Positions 1 through 10,589 of a stretch of 64,000 nt of DNA are shown here, in pieces. A program made the translations under genes and the position numbers. Numbering within the stretch: the stretch's first letter is position 1; each line of letters starts with the position of its first letter. The notes beneath the pieces were generated by a model that did not search any database, had not been told where the DNA came from, and worked only from the letters and a program-made list of their open reading frames with translations. Location of the stretch: contig CM036765.1 of NCBI GenBank assembly GCA_020796225.1, positions 7,699,082 to 7,763,081 of the forward strand. Reading direction: 5' to 3'. Source of the DNA: Arion vulgaris (lineage: Eukaryota; Mollusca; Gastropoda; Stylommatophora; Arionidae).

Positions 1-1757
1 ATTGCTGCTGCACTTTTTGAGCGCACGTTATCAATGCGTTGTTGTTCATGGGCATCACAACCACAACAGGTCCTAATGAGCCTTCCCCAGGGATCACAAC
101 TCTCGCCAGTCCTTTTCAATGTATACACCGTCGGGGTAACCAGCACAGAAAGGGTCGGAGTTGGCAGAACAATGTCGTACGTCGATGATATTCTGGTGTA
201 TCGCATGGGCAAGGACAGAAACGAGATTGCACCTGCATTACAGTGTGAGCTGAATAGGATTGGTGACTGGTGCAAGGAATTCGAAGCGAATTGAACCCAG
301 CAAAGGCCTCTCTGACATGGTTCTCTCTTAACACTCACATAGTAAAGACACCTACCCCGGTTGTCAGCATGTGTAACAAAGACATTGACAGAACCGAAAC
401 ACTAAAGTATCTTGGAATAACAGTTGACAGAAGCCTTTCATTTAAGAGCCATGTTGAGAACGTAATCATAAAGGCAAGAAAAGGGCTAACCGCTCTCAAA
501 GTTATGGGTGGGCGGATATTGAGCAACGTCTGCTACTCTTTCTTTATCAGGGACTAGTGCTGAGCGTGGTGGACTACTGCCTTGGTCTTCTAACAGTAAG
601 CAGAACATCGCTGGATAAGTTAGAAAGGATCCAAAATGAAGCGATGAGGCTTATACTCGGTTGCACACGTGACACTTCTTGTGAGGCAATGCGCTATGTC
701 CTTGGATTGCCAACGATAGCCACGAGACACAAAGTCGCACAGGTAAAAGCGTATCTGAGAGTTTCTGCGGACACAAATCATCCTCTGCACAAATCCATAA
801 ATGAGAACAAGGGAAGGCGATTGAAGAGAGGTCGATCCTGGATGCCGAGGCAGAGGATGTTATTAAACAGGTCTGTACTCTAGATGAGCTGAGGCACGGT
901 GATAAATGGATGCCTATATCAGAGGATATGACTGCTTACGCCAGGGTTATCAGCACACTTGGACGCCGCTGTAGAGAATGGCCCCGGGCGTCGTCAATGC
1001 GGAAATTCTTGCACTCGTGGATCAGCACTCCCACCCAGGTGATATCATTATCTACACCGATGGCTCTGTCAAGCGTGGCACCAGATCATCGTGGGCTTAC
1101 TCAGCACAACGAAACGGTCGCACACTTCATGAGGACTGCGGGCTTTTGAGACAACGACATCGAACATGACTATGGAGATCACCGCTGCCTCCAGGACTCT
1201 ATCATGAGTGGCTGAGCAACAGGTTATCCATACGATCATCATATTAGACTCAATGAATATGCTTCAACTGATTGAATCTGGAAGTATGCGTGTGGAATGG
1301 GTGGACATCATTCGGAGATCACATCTCAAGAAAATGACTTGACTGTACACGCCTGAACATGCTGGAGTGCGGGGTAACGAGCGTGCTGACTCTCTTGCAA
1401 ACAGTGCCCCGACTCAAGTGGGCAGAAGCATGGACAGAGCCGATATCATCAATGCGGTACGCTCTCAATTGTGTGACATGGGCGGGTCTCAGACACTGGA
1501 ACGAGTTCGAGAATTAGGCGTTAAGTTTGGACATGCCAGACAGTGTCGTCTTGTGTAGAGAGAGAAGATATAGTAATCAACTTCTCAAGGGTATTGTGAG
1601 AAAATGGACTTTGGAATGGCTGCTGCAACGGAGGACAGAGCACGAATGGGAATGCCCAATGTGCCATGACGTCGATCGCATAACATAACATAACATATAT
1701 CACAACAAGAATGATCAAAATGGCCGAAAAGTACGATCGAAGAAGAAGAAGAAGAAG
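1..1757 (+). mobile_element. I/Jockey-like LINE (family A), 5'-truncated by window edge, decayed
   Basis: This is the 3' half of a non-LTR retrotransposon. Several frames together encode the reverse transcriptase fingers/palm end (PQGSQLSPVLFN near 80-120 and the catalytic SYVDD box near 175-190), then the thumb-like segment (YLGITVDRSL near 405-435; RIQNEAMRLILGCTRD near 625-670), then RNase H (IIYTDGSV near 1045-1070; GVRGNERADSLANS near 1365-1400). It ends with a CPMCHD cysteine motif near 1655 and a (GAA)n tail near 1740-1757. Frameshifts near 290, 550, 840 and 1010 and missing segments make it a dead copy. The RNase H places it in the I/Jockey group. A longer copy of the same family lies on the other strand at 25795-28250, and 3' fragments recur elsewhere. 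Confidence 0.85.
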
Positions 1758-1868
1758 ATCGTACTCAAAGAACCATCAGAATGCACAAATGAGTGTAATT
1801 TTGGGACTTCAACAAGACAACAACTAAACAAACACACAAGTAATAAAATTATATTTTTGTTGTATCAG

Positions 1869-2022
1869 ACTGGTGCTCAAATGCAGCTTTGGGTGTCTAT
1901 TGGTATTGTGGGGTTCATTGGAACAGTTTATTCAGCCATAGGAGGTATCAAGAGTGTGATCTGGACTGATGCTTTTCAAACTCTTGTCATGCTTGGGAGT
2001 GTGATTATAATTATCATAATAG
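1869..2022 (+). CDS. SLC5-type sodium/solute symporter, internal exon
   Basis: This is a 154-bp internal exon of a sodium-coupled solute symporter (SLC5 family, most like the multivitamin/monocarboxylate group SMVT/SMCT). It encodes about 51 residues containing GTVYSAIGGIKSVIWTDAFQ, the family's conserved stretch around a core transmembrane helix, followed by a very hydrophobic helix rich in Val and Ile. The acceptor is TTGTATCAG ending at 1868 and the donor is GTAATG at 2023. The exon ends in phase 1, and the next recognisable exon (5998) starts by completing a Gly codon, so the two fit. The protein is a plasma-membrane transporter; the substrate cannot be told from this exon. The 5' half of the gene lies outside the window. 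Confidence 0.85.
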
Positions 2023-2239
2023 GTAATGTCTTTGTTTGACTTATCTAATTAATTTGATTCATGTATGTTTATTGGTTATTGGTTACTGAACTAATTTCAC
2101 ATCAATCCGGGCAGACCATTATGTGCTCAGTCATCCCTAATAAATGTTGAAGACTACGCATACTGATGGTGTCAGTGGATCACTGAAATAAAAAGTACGC
2201 TTTGAAGATCTCAACGAAGAAGATTAAGTATGTTCTCTA

Positions 2240-2415
2240 TCTCAGTTGCGCAAGTTATGCATAACGATAAGTGCGGCAAGACGGGAAAACCATGAGAGAA
2301 ACCCCAGTAGATACATCAGCTAACACAGAACGGACGTTTTTAGTCTGAACATAGTAAAATACAGGCTTTGGTGGAGACCGGAGCAATTATGAACATGTCC
2401 GATGTGCTTTAAAGA
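2240..2415 (+). mobile_element. 3'-tail fragment of LINE family A
   Basis: A degenerate stretch matching the last ~150 bp of LINE family A: a run related to the ACATCAGnnAACnnAnAGAAC and GGAGACCGGAGCAnnTATG motifs and ending GAACATGTCCGATGTGC, as in the copies at 5830-5935, 25800-25900 (-) and 37350-37435. It has no coding capacity left and lies in the SLC5 intron. Confidence 0.55.
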
Positions 2416-2724
2416 TGATCCTCAAATGAAACAATCAACAACGTTCTTCTCATTCTGTTCCTCAGACATCTAGTCCTTCTAGTTCACTGAGTAATTCCAA
2501 ACTCTTTAAATCGCAGAAAAGATTCAATATCAATTTTTGTGCCATCATCCAGCAGGCGATCGCCATGAAATACAAGAATCGTTCATCTATTCAACTTCAA
2601 CTCCGCGACTATTCATGTTGTTGAAGCAATCCTTTCCACTCTCTCATTGCTGTAAACACCCGTATGTTTAAGACAGCAGATTCAAGCATGAAGATGGAGG
2701 TTGGACATCTCAATAGATTGGGTC

Positions 2725-2794
2725 TCAATGGCGAAGGGATTAAGATGTTTTCCTGGCGTTCTATGGTTGTGAGTTCGAATTCAGAGTCATACAG
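2725..2794 (+). repeat. tRNA-like SINE head (candidate)
   Basis: Contains an A-box-like string (ATGGCGAAGGGATTAAGATG) and, about 30 bp on, a B-box-like string (GTGAGTTCGAATTCAG). The layout and sequence resemble the better-preserved tRNA-like head at 24838-24908. No intact cloverleaf is visible, so a SINE relic is more likely than a tRNA gene. Confidence 0.4.
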
Positions 2795-3130
2795 TGGCGG
2801 TTTGTGGTCATTTTTTTGGTGGGGCCCGGCAATAATTTAGAAAAAAATTTGGGTTTTGGAGTATTTACTATGCCTTGACTATTCCGGGAAGTTATTACCC
2901 CTTTCTCTCTCTCTCACTTCTCTCGAGCAGCGACCACCGCTTAGACTGATGTACCAGATTTTCCCATAATTTCTGCTTTTATGTGGAAATCTGATTCCTG
3001 CATCCTTAGCATGGGTGTATTTCGTCACATCTTTAGCGCCATTTGGAGCTCTGGTGACCCTGGTAACAGACATTGGTTCCTGTCGGCTAAGCGGGTAGGG
3101 ATCGAGAGAGGGCTACTCTGGTATAAATAG
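2795..3130 (+). repeat. Copy of a hAT-like terminal repeat family (starts CAGTGGCGG)
   Basis: Starts CAGTGGCGGTTTGTGGTC and continues with a TTTTTGGTGGGGCC block and a GGATCGAGAGAGGGCTACTCTG block. All three recur in the same order on the opposite strand at 9757 down to about 9460, where the terminus reads CAGTGGCGGCTCGTGC in reverse complement. CAGnGGCGG-type ends are common in hAT transposons, and a hAT-type transposase fragment lies beside the second copy. Nothing in this copy appears coding. Confidence 0.5.
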
Positions 3131-3795
3131 TGTGGCAGACGTTTTCATGTCGGATGATATCCGCTCGCAAAGCAGGCGAGCGGGATCCCAGAGTGACTAT
3201 TAATGCTCGTCTCTCCCGGCCGAAGGGAAAAGCTGAACGGATAAACATGAATGAATAGGGGTGCATTCAGAGGAGACGTGGGCTCGTTTGGAGTAAAACG
3301 TTGGTCTGTGATGACTTGAACGTGGGCCCCACCTAGGGCGAAACTCGGAGCCCTGTGTCCGGACAAGCTAGAAGCATTGTGAATGTGTGCACGGTGAGAA
3401 CCAATAGAAACGTAAGAAACAGTAGCGTACTGTCTGTGTAGCGTCTGTAAACGAATTCCAACTCCCCATGAGTAAAAGGCTGCAAGCAAATATCAATCTG
3501 TGGGTAATAAAAAATTAGAACGTTATTGTAACGAATCAAACGTCTCGGCAAGTGTCTCTGAAAACGCTGTAACATTTCGTGTCGACGCACGGGAAGATTG
3601 CGATAAACTCCGTATCGAAGGATTAGCGCAGATATTTTGCTGGGTAAGGTTGGCCGAGCTCAAATCCTAAAGTTGCGTTTTAATGCCTAACGAAACTGTC
3701 ATCTCTGGGACAACTGGGCAAGATACTGTTGCATTAACAACTAACATACCCGGAAGAACTGAGGTGGGTGATGCCTAACTGGTGGGACGGCAAAT
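3131..3795 (+). repeat. Dispersed repeat, related to families X and 62.9 kb repeat
   Basis: 3150-3240 (GAGTGACTATTAATGCTCGTCTC and flanks) is an inverted match to 62900-62985. 3300-3400 and 3690-3780 (CCCGGAAGAACTGAGGTGGG) match the family-X copies at 49985-50745, 52975-53715 (-) and 57841-58400. Open frames here are short, overlap on both strands and resemble no protein; I treat them as chance. Confidence 0.5.
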
Positions 3796-4855
3796 ATTTC
3801 ATTGTAACTAACGCCAGAACTGAAAGGCGATTTGTGAAATTTCAGTTGTATTCTGCGCCGATGAAGACTCTCTGAAATATCCAGTGCCAGTGTTTCCCGG
3901 TGACAGGGAAAATGCAGAGTAAAATCTTGCACATTTGCCAAGTGCCAAGACGCGTATCGAAACGGATGAGAACACTCCTACTAAGGAACAAACTCACCGT
4001 GGAAAGAAAAGTATGGCCAATATTGCAAAGGCTTGACAGGTACAAACCCAAACATTGGCTAAGGGCAATACTTTTCGAACACCGATCATCATACACAGGG
4101 TAAGATGACGCCCAGACACCGTGACTCAGAACATATAAAATCTAATCATACTGCAAAATTATGATCGCTTGTACGACAGAACATGCGCCTCCAATGACTG
4201 AGAATGTCCTTAATCAGTAACGACCTCATATAGTCAGAAAGTGCGCATATTGTGGACATACTCTTTGGCGAAGATCATAAAGCTCAAATATACGGCTAAA
4301 ATGATCGTAAAAGCAATGAATACAGGAAAGGTAACCGTTCCAGTGTGACTAGCCCTAGAAGGATCGACAATGCTCCTAAACCGGATCGACCTCACCCAGT
4401 CAGCGCAATTTAACATAATGCTCTTTGACGTAGATCCAAGTCCAAATTTAGGGCACTAAAAGATCATTAAAGAGTGTTTAGCATACGATGCGTATGGAAC
4501 GACCTCACCAAAGGCAGAAAATCCGATAGAGAAGTCGCACTTCGCTAATTAACTCTAGCCATAAAAGTACCAATGGTACGAGGAATCAAGGCGAGATTTA
4601 CACGGACAACAGATTTCCTGTAACGATAACTCTTCAAGGATTTAAGCTTCAAGTGCCTCTGAAGCCAAGCCAGCGAGGCTGTCCGTATGGTTGAGGGGAG
4701 CCTGCAAAATGGTAATTTTAGGTCTCACGCAAAAATCAGTCAGAAGCGCAATGCCAAGCGTCATGACTCTCGCCTGAATTAACAGAAGACGTTGGAGAGA
4801 AGAAGAAGGGGAGCTGCTGAAGCATTCATACCTGCATTCTGACTGATTCATTGAG
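3796..4855. other. Intron stretch without recognised gene; degenerate repeat B at 4200-4620
   Basis: 4200-4620 is a degraded relative of the GAA-tailed short repeat at 60560-60900: AGTCAGAAAG, CAAATATACGGC and a trailing GATCG segment occur in the same order, and part of the unit appears twice. The remainder has only short open frames with no recognisable protein. Confidence 0.4.
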
Positions 4856-5815
4856 TATCATCGGAATCGGTTGGTTCGGTGCGCAGACAATGAACTAAAT
4901 CACTGCAATCCTCAACAATATGCGAAATTGCAGTCATCTTCGTTCCTGGACACATGAGTGTCGTAGGCAATGCGAGAGCAGACATGCTGGTTTGCTATAC
5001 CACAATATCAGGGGTCAGCAATGGATATACCTGGCAATATGAACGTCATCCTAGCCGCAAATTTTCTTCTAAACCAATCTACGTCAACTGCTAGATTGCA
5101 AGAGTTTGGATTGAAGATTGAAGTGGTCAGAAAAGAACATCACAACAGGTAAATGAGTAGGCTCATCGTAAATAAGCGTGAGATGCGTGATACTATGGTT
5201 TTTTTTGTCCTCAATCATGATCAATAGTTCCAACTCTTGACTGCCAACAAATGGTATTTTTCACAGAAGCACTATCCGTTTTGCAATCCTTATAGAGTAA
5301 ACATCCATCCCTGAGAAAAGAGCTCAGCAAGATTTCTGAAATAAAGAGTTACACTCAGTGGTACCATCACACTGCGGAGTGCCAGGTAACGAGAAGGCAG
5401 ACTAATTTTCTAAAAGGGAGCAGAATGTGAACAAATAGATAACGAAATCACATATTTTGAAAAAAAAAGCTTAGAAAAAATCTAAACTATTCCACGATGA
5501 CTGCCACACACTTGACAGACAAGGACAGAATATCATATTCCGACTCATGATATGTCGTAACAGACTGAACAACACCTACACACTCTACGATTGTCCCCAT
5601 CCTCTCTGTGTCCGTGTGGCACCGCTGATCAAACCACAGAACATGTCCTGCAAGACTGCCCCTGTATGTCCTCCCTAGAAAGGAATGCTGGCTCTACAAC
5701 ACAACACTACATTCAAAACTACATAGCACCAGAGATGTGCTGCAGACAACAGTCGACTTCGTCATCAGAACGCGTCTAACAGTATAATTATCAAAATAAC
5801 GATCGCAAACAAGAA
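4856..5815 (+). mobile_element. LINE fragment (family B), RNase H tail and cysteine-knuckle end
   Basis: Near 4930-5000 a frame encodes VPGHMSVVGNARADML, the last catalytic segment of a LINE RNase H. Near 5590-5780 another encodes LCPCGTADQTTEHVLQDCP, the C-terminal cysteine/histidine knuckle of I/Jockey-type LINE ORF2 proteins. Between them the reading is broken by many stops. The fragment ends with an AACGATCGCAAACAAGAAGAAG tail, like the tails of family A and the 60.9 kb repeat. Dead copy. Confidence 0.65.
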
Positions 5816-5819
5816 GAAG

Positions 5820-5945
5820 AAGTAGGCTCATGAATCAACATCGAACTGATACGGTTAGTTGTTGGCCACTGTTGGAGATATTGCGTAGGAGATCGAAGCA
5901 CCTATGGACATGTCCGGAGTGCAATGACGATTTTCCAAACTGAAA
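5820..5945 (+). mobile_element. 3'-tail fragment of LINE family A
   Basis: Matches the very end of the family A copy at 25795-25900 in reverse complement, including AATCAACATCGAACTG, GATCGAAGCACCTATGGACA and TGTCCGGAGTGCAATGA. It is joined directly to the GAA tail of the preceding LINE fragment, so insertions appear stacked here, just upstream of an SLC5 exon. Confidence 0.7.
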
Positions 5946-5997
5946 TTGAACTGAAGAGACTAATCTGGTGACCAATTTTGTCCTTTTTATTCTCCAG

Positions 5998-6133
5998 GAA
6001 CATCTGTTGTCGGTGGAGGAAGCGCTGTTTGGGAGATCATTAAAAATGGAGATCGACTTTCTTTCTTTGATTTCTTTAACCCAGATCCAAGAAGCAGGAA
6101 CACTTTGTGGAGTTCCATGATTGGTGGATTTTT
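5998..6133 (+). CDS. SLC5-type symporter, internal exon (donor not certain)
   Basis: Acceptor TATTCTCCAG ends at 5997; the first two bases complete the phase-1 Gly codon left by the 1869-2022 exon. The frame reads GTSVVGGGSAVWEIIKNGDR, LSFFDFFNPDPRSRNTLWSS and MIGGFF, matching the SLC5 region GG-x-WxxxxxxRxxFxxFxPDP-x-R-x-TxW followed by the start of the next helix. The end is uncertain. GTAGTA follows at 6134 in phase 0, but the next exon (25148) needs one base to complete a phase-2 codon. The frame stays open to a stop near 6165. Either the donor is non-canonical, a micro-exon is missed, or a one-base error exists here. Confidence 0.75.
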
Positions 6134-6189
6134 TGTAGTACTATTCCATGTCGCTTCATTTTTATAGTGTTCTGTTTTTGTTATGTTTA

Positions 6190-6895
6190 AAAATATTTAA
6201 TTGTTGTGATGTTTGTTATAATACATGTGCTATGTTGTGTGTATGTTTGTATATGTTTGTTGTTGTATGTTGTTATATGTGACATGTGCTATGTTTGTTT
6301 TATGTTGTTATATGTACATGTCATTGTTGTTGTATTTTATGTTATATGTGACATGTGCTATGTTTGATTGTATGTTTGTTATATGTAACATGTGCAATGT
6401 GTTTGTATGTTTGTATTTTATGTCATGTTGCTATTGTATGTTTGTTATATGTAACATGTGTTATGTTTGCTGTTGTATGTTTGTTATATTAACATGATGT
6501 TATGTTGCTATTGTATGTTTGTTATATGTAACATGTGTTATGTGTGTATGTTGATTGTAATGTTATGTTGTTGTATTTGTCATATGTAACATGTGTTATG
6601 TGTGTGTTGTATGTTTGTTATATGTAACATGTGTTATGTTTGTTGTTGTATGTTTGTTATATGTAACATGTGTTATGTTTGTTGTTGTATGTTTGTCATA
6701 TGTAACATGTGTTATGTTGTTTGTTGTATGTTTGTCTATATGTAACATGTGTTATGTTGTTGTTGTATGTTTGTTATATGTAAATGTGTTATGTTTGTTG
6801 TTGTATGTTTGTATTGTCATTGTACTGTTATGTTTGTTGTTGTATGTTTGTTATATTAACATGTGTATGTTTGTTGTATAATATTTTATTATGTC
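6190..6895 (+). repeat. TG-rich minisatellite, ~38-40 bp degenerate unit
   Basis: About 700 bp of near-tandem units built from TATGTTTGTTATATGTAACA followed by TGTGTTATGTTTGTTGTTG, with irregular length. The plus strand is almost free of C outside the AACATG blocks, so strand asymmetry is extreme. It starts some 50 bp after the SLC5 exon. Open frames across it, rich in Cys, Val and Tyr, are a by-product of the repeat. Confidence 0.85.
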
Positions 6896-7284
6896 AACAT
6901 ATTCAATGTGAGTCGTTTCAGAATGTTCTCAAATTTGAGAATTCCGCTTAGAGACAGCTACAATGTTCCAAGAAATGCAGACTTGTAATCTGAAGTAGAT
7001 TTTTATCATCAAGTATCATGTCTCTTGCGGATCATCGCTTTCATCACATTACGCATAAAACACTTTCTGTCTCTAGCGAGTTATCCAGTCTCCTCCAGAG
7101 TAAAGTTAAAGGTTTCTTTGATATCCTGCTGCCACCTTCATCTTAATCGTCCTCTGCCTTGTACTCCTTGAACCAGGCCTTTTATCACCGTTCTACCAAA
7201 CCATTGTAACGTTTTACGTGGTCAAAATATTTCACCCTGCAGAGCATGATTTTTTTATGAGTCAATGCTCATTGATATCAATCT

Positions 7285-7830
7285 TGTAGAATCTCTTATT
7301 TTCTCTTCTCTGTCCAGAATGTTCTAAGAACTTTTCTGTAACACCTTGTTTTGAAAGCTTCTATATTCTCTTCTCTGTCAGATGTTCTAAGAACTTTTCT
7401 GTAACAACTTGTTTTGAAAGCTTCTATTTTCTCTTCTCTGTCCAGGATTTCTAAGAACTTTTCTGTAACAACTTGTTTTGAAAGCTTCTATTTTTCTCTT
7501 CTCTGTCCAGAATGTTCTAAGAACTTTTCTGTAACAACTTGTTTTGAAAGCTTCTATTTTCTCTTCTCTGTCCAGGATGTTCTAAGAACTTTTCTGTAAC
7601 AACTTGTTTTGAAAGCTTCTATTTTTCTCTTCTCTGTCCAGAATGTTCTAAGAACTTTTCTGTAACAACTTGTTTTGAAAGCTTCTATTTTCTCTTCTCT
7701 GTCCAGGATGTTCTAAGAACTTTTCTGTAACAACTTGTTTTGAAAGCTTCTATTTTTCTCTTCTCTGTCCAGAATGTTCTAAGAACTTTTCTGTAACAAC
7801 TTGTTTTGAAAGTTTCTATTTTCCTTTTAT
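7285..7830 (+). repeat. Tandem repeat with alternating 65/66-bp units
   Basis: Eight copies of a unit around GTTCTAAGAACTTTTCTGTA starting near 7321, 7384, 7448, 7514, 7579, 7645, 7710 and 7776. From the third copy on, two variants alternate: one preceded by CCAGAATG and one by CCAGGATG, with a 5-T versus 4-T run. This gives a dimeric higher-order period of about 131 bp. Confidence 0.85.
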
Positions 7831-7835
7831 AGAAT

Positions 7836-8905
7836 GTGTTTTATGGTCCATGAAGTAGACTTTACAGAGACATCTTGCATATGCCTACAATACGTCTCAG
7901 TTTGAATGTATGGTCCCGTCCAGTTTGGCATCTCCACGTTGTTGACCCCCGAATTTCCGACACAAAAATGAAGATAACACCACTGATCATACTCAGCATC
8001 AGTAGCTCCACCCAGTGTCTTCTCAATATACACGTTGATAATCATGGACGGCTCAACATTAAGGGCCAGTGGGGACAGGCTCTAACAAAATTTTGAGTAA
8101 CGTGTACTTATTATTTCAGACATTATTTGTTTATAATTATTACTTTCAACAGGATACTGATTAGCTTTGAAAGTTGATATATAGCGCTAAAATATCACAC
8201 ACATTCTGAAATCTAAAATTCAACATATTTTCCTCCAATTAGTATACACCCATGGTCATTAGGGGCCAGTAAGAACAGGCCTACCACAACAACAATATTA
8301 AAGTTACTTATTATTTTATTTTTAATTGTGTTCGTTATTATATGTTAACTTGACACTGATTAGCTTTGAAAGTTGAATATTTAACACTATAATATAAATA
8401 TTATATCATAATAATATAACAATCATAATAATATATACACATTATTATTTTAAAAACTATTATATACGGTCTCAAATTCAGCTTCCCTCTAAAACGCTTG
8501 ATGTATATATCAGCGCACTATGTTTTATCGGGTCGTTTTAAAATTCTCTACTGACGATGTAACATTGCGACTTCTGAACTTTGAAAGCTACCTTTAATAA
8601 TAATTGCCAAAACAATTTATGTCATTTTATTCACCGGAAGCTCAGTTCCTATTCAATCAACCAATTAACAATTAAACGACGACTCTTGATTAAATAGTAC
8701 TTTGTATAATTATCAATTGAGTCACAAATTATATATAAAATAGTAGAAAAGGATATGTATTAATATAAATATGTAACTAACTATTATTATAATCGTTAAC
8801 TGTAATCGTCCGTTTCGTATTCAATATACATGTCTTCTACAACGCACACTCGTTTGCGATTGACAAGCTGTGACCTACTTTTGAAGTTGTGGCTTACTTG
8901 AAATT
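7836..8905. other. Intron stretch, no gene; partial direct duplication
   Basis: Two imperfect direct copies of a ~120-bp block occur near 8065-8190 and 8262-8385; both contain GGCCAGT, ACTTATTATTT and CTGATTAGCTTTGAAAGTTG. The rest is AT-rich with no recognisable coding sequence. Confidence 0.5.
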
Positions 8906-8909
8906 CAAA

Positions 8910-9170
8910 ATGAATCAAGTGGATTATTTATTACGAAATCCGTTTCCTTCGTTAAAGATAGAAGAAAAGCTTGAAATTAAACGGCTAGGTGCTCATCAGC
9001 CAAATAGCTTTGTATATGTGCAACAAGATGGCATGAAATAGAGGACTTTCAATAATAAGTGGTTTAGTAAAAATCGGTTAACTGTCAGTGAAGAATATAA
9101 AAGTTTTTTGGTTTTTATTGTTTGCTATTTCATGGTGAAGGACTGTGGTCAACGGTAGGTTATATTGATC
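8910..9170 (+). pseudogene. N-terminal fragment of a hAT-like (ZMYM1/TTF-type) transposase
   Basis: An ATG at 8910 opens a 43-codon frame that reads PFPSLKIEEKLEIKRLGAHQ and stops with TAG at 9039. The same frame continues past the stop as RTFNNKWFSKNRLTVSEEYK, followed in mixed frames by a FCxxCLLFxGEGLWS-like end. This order (PFxSLxxEEKLEIKRLGxHxP, then RxFxxxWF, then a CxxC/LF motif) is what I recognise from the N-terminal TTF zinc-finger region of hAT-type transposases related to ZMYM1-like proteins. No catalytic RNase-H-like domain follows, and GTAGGT at about 9153 could be a splice donor. The fragment sits immediately upstream of a hAT-like terminal repeat (9240-9757). It is a relic. 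Confidence 0.6.
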
Positions 9171-9239
9171 TCTTTTGTACCTTAGTTATATGGTATATAT
9201 TTTAGTTGTTGTTGAACCCCAGGAATTATGAGTTTTCAC

Positions 9240-9757
9240 CAATTTGCCTATAGTGCGTGGGGGAGAGTGCCCGGCTTACAATGAGAGCTGGCAATTATGA
9301 TTGATCATTGATTCAGGAGGAGAGTATACGCGACTCGTACGTTGTTACTTCTTACATTTGCTTTGCATTTATGCAACTTTTTCATTAGACATCGGCGAAG
9401 AGGGTGCATTCACTAGTATTTAGGACCCAAGAGGCGTGTCTGCGTTTGCTTTATTACCTAAACCAGAGTAGCTCTCTCTCGATCCTTACCCACTAAGCCA
9501 GACATGATCTTTTGTCTATTTCAGGGCCACGAGGAGGTGGAGTTGGGTTTTGATCAGTGCCAGCTCACTTACCCTGGCGTACGTTGTCCCGTTTGTTATT
9601 TGTGCATGCGGCGCCAAATCATTATAGTCACGGAGGAATAACTATGGAATAGACAAATAATAGTAAATACTAAAATATAAACCTAGCCTAAAAACCATGA
9701 TTTTTCCGAAATTGTTGTCTGGCCCCACCACCAAAAATGAGCACGAGCCGCCACTGT
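9240..9757 (-). repeat. hAT-like terminal repeat ending in CCGCCACTG
   Basis: The + strand ends GAGCACGAGCCGCCACTG at 9757, the reverse complement of the CAGTGGCGG start of the 2795 copy. The shared blocks (GGTGGGGCC, GAGAGAGAGCTACTCTGG) run in the opposite direction. It probably is the 3' end of the element whose transposase fragment lies at 8910. No left terminus next to that fragment could be found. Confidence 0.5.
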
Positions 9758-9931
9758 TGATAATTAAAGAATCCTGCTCATAGAGTCACGCGGTAATAAA
9801 ACACGGTTTAAAGACAGTCTTAAAATGTATTCAAAATGATCCGAAACAAACACTACGTAATGAGAATCACTCAAAATCGTCAAATGTAACGCTGTAAAAA
9901 CACAAGAGAAACTCGAATGAGTGAGAATCGT
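9758..9931. other. Intron sequence flanking the Maverick
   Basis: No gene seen; this is the left flank of the insertion site. Confidence 0.5.
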
Positions 9932-9937
9932 CGTAAT
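9932..9937. repeat. Target-site duplication, left (CGTAAT)
   Basis: CGTAAT immediately before the left terminus, identical to 24537-24542. Confidence 0.9.
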
Positions 9938-10198
9938 AGTAGTGTTTTTAGTTAATGTCAGGTAATAAAACAATTATCTGGCGGTTGAAACCGCTGCTAA
10001 TCGATATATCATGAAGATATATAGTAATTAATTGGTTGAATTTGATCAATAATTTTTAAGATAGTAAGGGAGATAATAATTTTTTTTTTTTTTTTCGTGT
10101 GTGGTAGAGTTATCTTCCCTTTAAAAAAGTATAGTACATATAACACGTATTGACATAATAACATATAACAAAACGATAGACATATATATAAAATTTAA
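9938..10198 (+). repeat. Maverick left terminal inverted repeat
   Basis: About 260 bp matching 24281-24536 in reverse complement. Differences are almost all length changes in homopolymers and TA runs (for example a long T run at 10079-10095) plus one or two substitutions. This implies a young insertion or gene-conversion, or sequencing-type indels. Confidence 0.95.
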
Positions 10199-10325
10199 TG
10201 GAAGCTTATGGATGCGTTGAATGATTCAGAGAATCATAGATACAACAGAGGTACAACATAGATACACATATACAGACATAGTGAGAACATAGGTACAACA
10301 TTTATATATAGTAATACAGTCATCT

Positions 10326-10589
10326 CTATGTATCCGCCAAAGTATTCACTGAAAAGTCAAGTGGAATATCCACCAGTTCTGGAGACTGGACAGGTGTTTT
10401 CAAAGGGCGTACGGACAAGTCCAGTGGGGTGTCATCTGGTTCATAGGTCTGTGAAACTAACTGGCGACGGTTATATCGCCGAAGTCGACCTCTTAATTCC
10501 TTTATAGATAAATATATCAACTCCTCCTTAGTCACACTTAGATCTATTATTTTATAGATGACTATACAATAAACTTTCGAATGTTTCAA
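10326..10589 (-). CDS. Accessory protein exon/fragment with PLDLSV and PLDFSV motifs (CtBP-binding type)
   Basis: A (-) frame of about 87 codons ending in TAG at 10326. Its C-terminal third holds TPLDLSVRPLKTP and, about 20 residues on, IPLDFSVNT; a further IIDLSV lies near the start. PxDLS is the established short motif that recruits the corepressor CtBP, as in adenovirus E1A. The middle is basic (RGRLRRYNRRQL), preceded by EELIYLSIKELR. There is no ATG in this frame. Its 5' part overlaps a 54-codon ATG frame (10552-10716) in another phase, so the two may be one gene split by an indel, or two exons. It is transcribed away from the ATPase. Function by analogy only: a transcriptional regulator of host chromatin. 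Confidence 0.6.
   Translation of the reverse strand: MKHSKVYCIVIYKIIDLSVTKEELIYLSIKELRGRLRRYNRRQLVSQTYEPDDTPLDLSVRPLKTPVQSPELVDIPLDFSVNTLADT

Noticed and set aside
6225..6881. Cys/Val-rich open frames in the TG-rich region
   Set aside because: Artefacts of the minisatellite, with irregular unit length and no conserved start.
10326..10589. Maf/bZIP transcription factor
   Set aside because: EELIYLSIKELR resembles the Maf extended-homology helix, but no basic region or leucine zipper follows, so only the PxDLS motifs are used.
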